Source: Pseudopithomyces maydicus
Taxonomy: Eukaryota; Ascomycota; Dothideomycetes; Pleosporales; Didymosphaeriaceae
Direction: 5' to 3'
Length of the DNA stretch: 64,000 nucleotides
Assembly: GCA_026873275.1 (NCBI GenBank)
Contig: JANTUC010000012.1
Span: 1,384,001 to 1,448,000 of the forward strand
The notes beneath the pieces were generated by a model that saw nothing but the letters and a program-made list of their open reading frames with translations, was not told where the DNA came from and searched no databases. The position numbers were made by a program, and so were the translations under genes. This document shows positions 55,948-64,000 of the stretch, piece after piece (positions within the stretch are counted from its first letter, which is position 1; every line of letters starts with the position of its first letter).

Positions 55948-58900
55948 ATGGATACTAATTACTTCGTCTGCACCCTCGGCCAGGCCTCCGTGCTGAATGC
56001 CACTCCGAACCCCTACCGCACAATCAACCACCTCCTGGAGCACCAGTCGAGTAAATGTGGCTCGAAACTCGCAGTCGGATTCCCATTGCCCCAAACTCAC
56101 GATGAATGGGAGTTTGAGCTTCTCACTTTCAGTGACTTGTTGTCGGGGACCCAAGTCTTCGCTCAACGACTTTCGAATCATTTCACGGGTGACGGCAACC
56201 CCCAAACCGTGGCTCTTATGGCCCACAGTTCCCCTGAATTTCTTTTCACGTGGCTAGGTCTAATCTACCTAGGGCACTCAGTCCTTTTGCTTGCCCCGCA
56301 ATGCCAGCCAGGTGCCATCGTACATCTTTGCCGAACATGTGAAGCGTCCATCTTTTTCTATGATGCGGCGCACGCTCAACGTGCAGCGGATGCCAAAGAG
56401 TTGCAAGAGAGCAATGAAGGCACTAGCTTTTCCATCTGTGCATTGCCACTCCAGGAAGATGAGAATCTCTTCCGAGTCATTCGACAGCAACCATCTAGCT
56501 TTGTGTCTCCTTCCAATGCCGAGGAATCGGATGTAGCCTACCTCCACCACACCTCAGGCACCTCGTCTGGTCTGCCAAAACCAATTCCGCAAACTCACCG
56601 CGGTGCAATGGGGGTCTTGCCTCACTTGCCTGGCCCAACCACGAAAGCTACCTTTACAACGACCCCGCTCTATCACGGAGGTATTGCCGACGCTTTCCGG
56701 TCTTGGACGAGCGACTCCCCGATTTGGTTGTTTCCGGGGAAAGACGTGCCCATCACCGCCCGGAACATTTCCAAATGTCTGGACGTAGCCAATTCATGTG
56801 CTTCAAACGAAAAACAGCCACGAGTGAAATATTTCTCCTCCGTTCCCTATGTGCTACAGTTGATGGAGGCCGACGAATATGGTCTGGAAATGCTTAAGAG
56901 AATGGATATTGTAGGTGTCGGAGGTGCCGCATTGCCGGTTGAAGTAGGGGATCGCCTAGTCAGGAACCACGTGAATCTCATCTCTAGATTTGGCAGTGCT
57001 GAATGTGGGTTTTTACTGTCATCCTTTCGAGAGTTCGAAAAGGACCAGGAGTGGCAGTACCTGCGAAATTACAACCCTACAGAACTTTTGACTTTTGAGT
57101 CTCGTGAGAATGGCTTGTCAGAGCTGGTTGTCAAACCTGGATGGCCTCACATGGTATGGATCTGTACAGATTTTGATAATCTTCGGTCCTTCTGACTAGA
57201 AACAGGCCAAGAAAAGCCGAGACGATGGCTCCTTCGCAACGGCAGATTTGTTTGAGAAACACTCGGGAATCAACGATGCCTGGTTTTATCATTCTAGAGC
57301 CGATTCCCAGTTGACCTTGATTACTGGCAAGAAATTTGACCCTGCACCGCTTGAAGCCGCTGTGGCAACTTCAGAGCACTTGAATGATGTTTTGATCTTT
57401 GGTGATCAGCGGCCATATCCGGGAATGTTGCTTCTGCGATCGGACAAGTCCAGTGACATGTCTGATGCAGATTTGTTGAACGCGATCTGGCCACAAGTCG
57501 AGAAATTAAATAAGGAGAGTCAAGATCACGCGCGCATACCGCAACACATGCTCATCCCGATCGAGCATCAACGTGAGCCGATGGAAAAGAGCAGCAAAGG
57601 AACTGTTATGCGGAAAGCAGCCGAAGCAAGATTCGCAACACAAATCGATGCTGCCTACGGCAATCAACAAGACCAGGAGTCGAAAGATGTCACCGATGAA
57701 GAGCTACCCCGGTACCTCGCCAACCTTGTTCAGTCAATGACACAGAGCCCTGAGTCCCCAGCGCAGGATACGGATCTCTTTTCCTATGGTGTGGATTCAA
57801 TCGCTTGCATGCGGCTTAGGAGCCACATCCGCCAACTCACGCCAAACTATACCAAGGATTTTCCACTAAGCATTATTGAAGACTGTGGGACTATACATGA
57901 CTTGAGCAAATACATTTTACGAAAACGTCATGGAGAGGCTGACGCTGAGGTCGAAGACGAAAACCAGATGATGCTCGACCTGGTATCCAAATACAGCAAC
58001 TTTAGTCACAGTAAGCTAGCCCCTATGGTGCCTTTAAAAGACCATACCAATCACAACGGCACCAAAGAAGTCATCCTTCTCACCGGTGCAACCGGTGCAC
58101 TCGGCGCGCATATGCTTTCCCTCCTACGCGCCTCTCGCTCCGTCTCAACCATCTACTGCCTCGTCCGCGGCGCAGATCCCACCGCAGCCCACTCTCGTGT
58201 CACCAAAGCGCTCTCCCAGCGCGGCCTTCCCTCCCTCTCTTCCCCTCTCCTTCCAATGCCAAGGTCGAAGTCCTTCAAGCTCAGCTGAGCGAGCCACATC
58301 TGGGCTTATCTCCATCAGTCTACACGCACCTTGCTTCAACCGTAACTTCTATCCTGCAAATCGCATGGACTGTAAACTTCCGCCTCAAACTCCGCAGCTT
58401 CGAGGATAACATCGCAGGCGTACGCCACCTGCTGGACCTCGCGCTCGCGGGACCACGCGATGCACCTCCACGCTTCACATACTGCTCGTCTACGGCCGCC
58501 GTCATCAACGCGCGTCCCGATGCCACGGGATGTCTCCCTGAAACGCTAGCTAGCGATCCAGCGGCTGCAAGTCCACTTGGTTATAGTCGTTCGAAGTGGG
58601 TTGCAGAGCACATCTGCGCCGCTGCACAGCGAGACACCTACTTGGGAGATCGCATCGCAGTGGTACGTGTCGGCCAGCTCGCAGGCGACTCGCACTCTGG
58701 AATATGGAATGCGAGTGAGGCATGGCCGCTACTCCTTAGCACCGTGCAACTCATAGCGTGTCTTCCCGACCTAGGCGACGAGCCGCTGGACTGGCTCCCA
58801 GTAGATGTAGCAGCTAAAGCGTTCGTCGAGGCGTCACGGGTGAGCAATGCTTCAGGTGACCGTGCGGAAGAAGGGAGTACAAAATTAACAACACATGATG

Positions 58901-59316
58901 GAGACAATGGCGTAAATGTGTTCCACGTCTTGAACCCGCATCGCGAACCCACCTGGCGCACTGCCCTCGCTTGGTTTAGCAAGAAGCAAAGATTCGACAT
59001 CGTCCCGCCCGCAGAGTGGGTGGAGCGACTTTCGGAGTGCGAAGCCGCGCACTCGAGCTTGAAGTTGTTGGGGTTGTGGACGGAGGCTTATGGTGAGAAG
59101 AGTAAAGTGCAAGATGGGGATTCGAAGTCAGAAGAGAGAAGAAATGACACGGTGGGGGGCGGGGGCGGGAGCGAGAGCAAAGACATGGAAGAGGAAGGGA
59201 AGAGATTCTCTGTTTCTAAAACGAGCCAGAGTGTGCAGGCGATGAGAGATGTGCAGCCTTTGGATGAGGCGTATTTGGCTCGGGTGTGGGATTGGATTGT
59301 GCGGAATGTGCAGTAG
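55948..59316 (+). CDS. NRPS-like enzyme: adenylation, carrier and reductase domains
   Basis: The exons are 55948-57153 and 57206-59316 with a 52-nt intron (GTATGG, AACAG); about 1105 aa once a single base is restored. The A domain spans about residues 25-500: HHTSGTSSGLPKPIPQTHRG (A3), RFGSAECGFLLS (A5-like), ITGKKFDPAPLEA and KSSKGTVMRKAAEA (A10). The carrier domain has DLFSYGVDSIACMRL with the phosphopantetheine Ser. The reductase has EVILLTGATGALGAHMLSLL, then YCSSTAAVINARP and YSRSKWVAEHI (Y-x-x-x-K). There is no condensation domain, so it probably activates one carboxylic acid and reduces it to an aldehyde or alcohol. Within 58215-58257 the frame must gain one base to pass from LSQRGLPSLSS to NAKVEVLQAQLSEPHL. 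Substrate unknown; no other obvious cluster genes nearby. Confidence 0.92.
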
Positions 59317-59978
59317 GTACGGGGAGCGGTGGTTTCGCTCTGCTGGATTGCGTTATGTTGAGTGTATCAGATCTTTGCTTATCTGAAGGTATGGATACAT
59401 ACATAGAAAAAGAAATTTTGAAAAGCACCAGACTTATCTCTCTACTCGTATGAAATACGCAGTGTGAAGGAGCATGTGGTTAGAACTACATGTTCGTATT
59501 AATACAATTTGTTTTCCTTTCCTTATAGCGTACTTGAAATATATCGTGATATAACTGTCCTTCTTCCCCTCTTTCCCTGTAGATCTTTATTTTTCCGAGG
59601 AAGAATAGACCAAGTGGTTGGACTTTTAATATTACGTGATTCTGTGAGGGGTGATAAGGGATATCGTTTCCTACTATAACCCCAAGAAGGGGTATAGGAT
59701 GAATCTTAAGTACTAGAAGGAACATGGTTTATAGAAATTAGCCTTCATTGCCTAATTTATTATAATAAACTAGGATTAGTGTTGTCTTAGGCAGTAGCTA
59801 CAATATTAATTATATGCCTAATATTCTTTTTTACAGAAGACTTTTAGAAGTTTCATAATTATTTTAAAATTCTGTAAGTAGGAAACTTAAATAGAGTTTT
59901 GTTAAAAATAACGAAATAATGTGATATAGTGACTTTCATTCATCAGTGTCTAACTCATCATCCTCCTCCCCCTCCTCT
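59317..59978. other. AT-rich convergent intergenic region
   Basis: The composition is strongly AT-rich at 59600-59930 with no coding signal, contrasting with the GC-rich RING gene to the right. If that gene ends in its alternative frame its stop is at 59936-59938. Confidence 0.5.
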
Positions 59979-61108
59979 TCAACCACAAACCGTCCCCCCA
60001 CCGCATCCCCCCGCCAAACCACCCTCCTCCCCCTCCTCCCTAAATCCCCAAACTCCCGTCTCCTTCTCCTGTTCCACCATCAACCCACTCACCCTCCTCT
60101 CCACCTCCACCGTCGCCCTCGCCGCCAACTTCACCACCCGATACAGCCTCCCCTCCCACACCCCCCACCCCTCATCCCCATCATACCTCCTTTCCACCCC
60201 TATTTTCCTCAAGTAAAACCGCCTCCACGCCACCTTCATAACCTCCATCTCCACCCGCTCAACCAGCATCCGCGGATGATACGTATGCATCACCCTCCCC
60301 TCCTCCACCCTCCTCCTCTGCGCCCCATCGCACTCCTTAAACACGCCCGCGAGCGCGCCGAAAAACTCCCCCGCCAGCGAATCAAGCAGCATCGTCGATA
60401 CGTCCTCGAGCCAGTCCGCGCCCGCGACGTCGTTGGCGCGCGCGAAAACGGGCACGTACGCGCGGATCCAGGCGTTGAAATTCTGGGCGTCGCTTCCCGC
60501 GAAGGGGAACGGGGTGGAAGAGGAAGAAGAAGAAGAGGAGGAGGAGGGGGAGGGGAAATCCCAATCCCGCCTCGGGCGCGCCCGCGTATCGCGCGTCCCG
60601 TACGTAATCCTGACCGCGACTTGGAAAACGAACAGCGCCGCGTTGCGGAGCACGGCGTGGAGCTCCCTCACCGAGTCCCCGATGACGACTTCGCTCCTGC
60701 GCCCCCATTCCGCTTTTAATAGCCCCCGTAGCGGCGTCCCCTCACTCCCTGCGTTCCCAGCCCCAGCCCCAGCCCCAGCCCCGGCCCCGGATAGTTTCTT
60801 GTACGCAGCGATAAACTCGGCGCGCGTACGGCGGCGCGGCGGCGCGGCGGCGAGCGGACTCGCGCGGCACAATGGGCACGTCAGGTGGAGCTGCAGCCAG
60901 GTGGTGATACAGTCTATGCCGAAGATGTGTGCGCAGGGGAGGCGGACGGGGAGGTCTGGGAGCCAGGTGTTGAAGGGGAGGGCGTGGAGGGGGAGGGGGA
61001 GGAGGCGGGGGAGGTGTGCGGTTTGGTGTCCGGGGTATCGAGGCAGATGGGGCAGGGGTCGGCGGAGGCGGTCCAGGGGAGGGAGAGGAGGTGGGTGCGG
61101 GTTGCCAT
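59979..61108 (-). CDS. RING-H2 finger protein, with frame breaks
   Basis: From the ATG at 61108 the frame reads MATRTHLLSLP and DPCPICLDTPDTKPH, the first zinc pair. It must then gain one base near 61005-61021 to continue LPFNTWLPDLPVRLPCAHIF and GIDCITTWLQLHLTCPLCRA, completing C-x2-C...C-x-H...C-x2-C, a ubiquitin E3-type RING. The rest is a helical domain (AEFIAAYKKL, WLEDVSTMLLDSLAGEFF, RMLVERVEMEVMKVAWRRFY) with low-complexity Ser and Ala-Gly runs. The stop at 59979 gives a Gly-rich end; another frame through the C-runs at 59994-60012 gives a natural-looking acidic end (VVEEEGEEDDELDTDE) stopping at 59936. Ubiquitin ligase activity is inferred from the RING only. Confidence 0.75.
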
Positions 61109-62705
61109 TGTGGTGGGGGTTGAGTGGTGTCTGGGTGGGGGTTGAGGAGGCGGTGGTGGTGATGCTGCACTTCCTGTGGTATGTCAGGATGGGGTTGCGG
61201 GTGTGGGAGATGGGGGGTGGAACTTACTGTGTGCTGGCGAGATGGGAGTTGGAGTGTGGTGGACGTAGAGTTGGTCTACGTGCTGTGTCCTTCCGGGATG
61301 AAGCTTGAGGACGTGTTGGAGAGTTGCTCCGCGTGCTGTGTTCTGTTAGGATGGGAGATGAGAATGTGGTGATGAATTGCTGTACTTACTGTGTCTTGTC
61401 AGGACAAGTTTTGGGGGCGCAGTAGTAGTTGAGCTGGTATAGAGTAGCTGTTGCGGCAGGTCCGTTGAAGTAGAGTTGGCAGTGGATTTGTGAAGGCTTT
61501 CGAGTTCTATCAGGACTCTCTTTCGTGGTGGGAAGACTTGGTGTGCGTGGGTTAACTTGCAGTGTGGTGACTCTGAAATTCTTGGATGGGAGAACAGCGC
61601 ACGAGGGAATTCATGGGGATTATATACTTCAGAACCGGCACTCCATCTGGATGGGTGAGCCCAAAACATGGTTCAAGCGTTGGGTGAGGTCCCAACGTGT
61701 TGTTTGGGCGAGGGAGATTGTAATTGTACAGGTGTTTGAGGTAGGTACCGGGAACTAACATGGCGTTGCTATGGGATTAGCCCATTTCTCGCCCGTTCTT
61801 CAACGACCCAACGGTGCGGCCATCACATTGATATCTGGAAGTTTCGAGTTATCGAAGTTGGACCCTGCTAAAACGATAGTTCCAGGGGTGAAAAGATGCA
61901 CTAACGTGGATTCAGTCAGTTGTTCAATTATCATCGTGAGGATTTCACAAGATCATTCCGAAACCAGCCGATGGTGAACCAGAGGCAGATGATTCTTGGG
62001 ATGAGATGGTTGGGGTAAAGTCTTAGTCACGATCCATCCCAACTGTCCCATTACAATAAAATGCGCTAAGGATCTGACGGCCATGACTAGGATATCGCAT
62101 CACGGAGTCACGCATGTTATTCCACGTACAGTCACGGGCATGAAATTTTATTCCAAGAATAGTCACGGACTTGGATTACATTACAAGCGTAGTCATGAAT
62201 GTGAATACATCATAAGTATGGTCGTGGTCCTGAATCATTTTACAAGTATAGAAAGGTTCAGTTAGTATACTTGTACTTTTTTTCCTTGCCAAATGATCAT
62301 AAAATAATTAAAACTAAAGCTACTTGTCAATGTTATATTCTCTGCCGATAAATTCAAACGTATTAGATTAGACATATAATTATTATTTTTATAAAAACAT
62401 TGCTGTCGGCAGTGGAACTAAATTTAATAAATTCACCTTGTTTAATGCGCTCGTGCCGAGCTGCTCCATTCACGGTATTCATCAACGCAATCATGTCATC
62501 ATTCATAGACAGCCGAGGAGTGACTTTTTTCTTGAATCATCCGTTTTGATGAGTCACGCTGATTGGAATAGCTTTCTTATTTTACCAATTGACTCAAAGA
62601 AACAATGATTCACACAGTTTGAGGTTTGAGTCTATACACAAAGATCTGTATTTAAGGCAGGTATATGCTCCTACTCCAGATACTGAATATCATTCCATCA
62701 ACAGA
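61109..62705. other. repeat-bearing intergenic region
   Basis: The left part (61109-61440) carries four or five loosely similar segments around CGTGCTGTGT or TACTGTGT followed by a CAGGATGGG-like element, perhaps old duplications in the RING gene leader. A 30-bp degenerate array lies at 62106-62249 and the sequence is AT-rich to 62440. No supported gene. Confidence 0.45.
62106..62249 (+). repeat. degenerate tandem repeat, about 30-bp unit, five copies
   Basis: Units begin near 62106, 62130, 62161, 62191 and 62220 and share AGTCACGG, then TGAA/TGGAT, then TTACAAGTAT-like positions. The copies differ at many sites, so the array is old. It is non-coding. Confidence 0.75.
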
Positions 62706-64000
62706 ATGTCTGACAGGAACGAGAACATCAGCGATGAGAACACCAGCGACGAGAACATCAGCAACGAAGACATCAGCAACGAGAACAATAACGATGAGAA
62801 TGATAGTAACGATAATAACCGCGACGACGACGACAACAACAGCGACGCATCAGACCATTCAAGCCAGTACGAGCCATACGATGGCCGGGAGCTTCTTTGT
62901 GATTATGCCACATTCCTCGATCAACTGTACCCTGTGGATATAGACACCCTACTTCCTGATGACCAGGAATGCCCAATGTGCCGCGTCCCATATCCAACAT
63001 CTTTAGCATACTACAAAGAATCTAGGGACCAAGATCTCTCAACTTTGGAAGAACTGCCGTTCCAACCCGATCCCCCCTACGATCAACCAGTTCGCTTACC
63101 ATGCGCGGCGGAACATGTGGTCGGCCGCACATGTATGATACATTGGGCGACTATAGGCAAAGGTAAAACTTGCCCAAAGGACCGCGAAGAGATGTTCGAC
63201 GATCTATATGTTCCTAAACCTTCGGATTGCAAATATCTAGGTCGATACCTGGAGCATAGGTGGGAGCGCAGGAGGCGAGAAATCGAGACAGAGATCCCCA
63301 TTCGCGAGCTACTTCACTGCTTCCGCAACGCCCCTGCTTCCGAAGAAGTTCAGATAGATGCGAATTTCATGACAGACCGCCTTGCTACACTCCTGATACG
63401 CATAGTCTACCACCGAAATGGGTTTCGCGATCGCCACTCACAGATCAACTGGCCATGGATCACAATGGCATATCCCCGACTATGGGAGCCCGAGCAGACA
63501 AAGACTTTCAGAAACCTAGTGCTGGATGCTATACGTGATGAGCCACTCACAGACTCAGGAACGTACCCACCGCATGTCGTTGACATGTTGAATCCCGCAT
63601 TACCCCACATCTTCGCCCTCCTGTACCGTCTGGTAATGCTCTTTGAAGCAGAGACACTCCCTTTCCGACAGCTTGCAGGATACATGCAACTCCGAGTAAA
63701 AAAGTTCTTCCATGATTTCAGCGAATTTATTGTGGATGAGTCTCGGCTTTATCGGATCGCTACACTGGCAGTGGATCTCTGGGTAGCGCAGGAAATACTG
63801 ATGACAAGAATGCGCCATGATTTTAGAGTCACGCCTTACTGGCACAGACCAGACCATCCTGACAACCGTTTTATTCACACCACACTATTTACGAGGGCGG
63901 ACATAGGATACTTCAAAGTCCCACACGTCGTACGTGCGAATGACAAACGCACTGTTTACGCGAGACCTACGAGTCTTGCTATGGCGGGACTCATAAAGCC
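62706..64000 (+). CDS. RING-like zinc-finger protein, 3' end outside the window
   Basis: The frame from the ATG at 62706 stays open to the right edge (431 codons, no stop). The first 50 residues are an acidic Asn/Asp/Glu/Ser repeat (NISDENTSDEN, ISNEDISNEN). A zinc-binding module follows: ECPMCRVPYPTS, then VRLPCAAEHVVGRTCMIHW and GKTCPKDREEM, resembling a variant RING with Cys-x2-Cys, Cys-x4-His, Cys and Cys ligands. The remainder is a long alpha-helical region (LLIRIVYHRNGFRDR, ALLYRLVMLFEAETL, LAVDLWVAQEILMTRM). The family is unknown to me; similar single-RING proteins are expanded in some Dothideomycetes. The absence of introns in 1.3 kb and the lower GC distinguish it from its neighbours. 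Confidence 0.8.
   Translation, partial: MSDRNENISDENTSDENISNEDISNENNNDENDSNDNNRDDDDNNSDASDHSSQYEPYDGRELLCDYATFLDQLYPVDIDTLLPDDQECPMCRVPYPTSLAYYKESRDQDLSTLEELPFQPDPPYDQPVRLPCAAEHVVGRTCMIHWATIGKGKTCPKDREEMFDDLYVPKPSDCKYLGRYLEHRWERRRREIETEIPIRELLHCFRNAPASEEVQIDANFMTDRLATLLIRIVYHRNGFRDRHSQINWPWITMAYPRLWEPEQTKTFRNLVLDAIRDEPLTDSGTYPPHVVDMLNPALPHIFALLYRLVMLFEAETLPFRQLAGYMQLRVKKFFHDFSEFIVDESRLYRIATLAVDLWVAQEILMTRMRHDFRVTPYWHRPDHPDNRFIHTTLFTRADIGYFKVPHVVRANDKRTVYARPTSLAMAGLIK

Noticed and set aside
40049..59316. A single secondary-metabolite cluster linking AKR, ABC, MFS and NRPS-like genes
   Set aside because: GPD1 and the cysteine-rich surface protein gene intervene, orientations are mixed and gaps are large; co-location alone does not support a cluster.
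1..64000. tRNA or rRNA genes
   Set aside because: GGTTCGAATCC-like strings were checked by eye on both strands; those found lie within coding exons and lack matching arms.

Overview
The window looks like chromosomal DNA of a filamentous ascomycete (Pezizomycotina, perhaps Dothideomycetes; the class is a guess from gene content). The evidence is small spliced genes on both strands, mostly 47-64 nt introns with GT donors, CTAAC/CTGAC-type branch sites and AG acceptors, and fungal families such as palF/RIM8, a fungal rhodopsin-like receptor, a PDR-type ABC pump, an F-box protein, an NRPS-like reductase and a NACHT/NB-ARC STAND protein. I saw no tRNA, rRNA, CRISPR array or intact transposon.

Layout. 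1-4.6 kb: 3' end of the PRP28 splicing helicase, an unclear low-complexity gene, and a decayed astacin-like metalloprotease. 4.6-11.6 kb: rhodopsin-like membrane protein, coiled-coil protein, eIF3m, UMP kinase URA6, a small mitochondrial membrane protein and a fungal 2EXR/DUF7730-like protein. 12.2-24.7 kb: a long F-box protein, an OSCA/CSC1-type channel, and the alkaline-pH signalling arrestin RIM8/palF behind a 2.5 kb upstream region holding a palindromic pair of PacC-type sites. 25.2-33.7 kb: tyrosinase, THOC5 homologue and the IRC20/SHPRH-type SNF2-RING protein. 34.6-39.5 kb: a large NLR-like protein (SesB-type hydrolase, NB-ARC, TPR) divergently paired with a DUF6601-type two-span membrane protein. 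40-52.4 kb: aldo-keto reductase, PDR ABC transporter, MFS transporter and GPD1. 53.5-64 kb: a cysteine-rich GPI-anchored secreted protein, an orphan A-T-R NRPS-like reductase, a RING-H2 protein and an incomplete second RING-like protein running off the right edge.

Working together: housekeeping genes (splicing, translation initiation, mRNA export, pyrimidine and glycerol metabolism) are interspersed with environment-facing genes (pH sensing, osmo- or stress-gated channel, efflux pumps, tyrosinase, NRPS-like). The NLR and its divergent membrane-protein neighbour, sharing a 273-bp intergenic region, are the best candidate for a self-contained recognition and response module.

A strong cross-cutting observation: at least seven otherwise well-conserved genes (RIM8, GPD1, AKR, MFS, NRPS-like, F-box, RING) have reading-frame breaks, nearly all at or near homopolymer runs and nearly all in the direction expected from one missing base. 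I read these mainly as sequence or assembly errors, so the affected gene models are given as spans and the break positions are listed.
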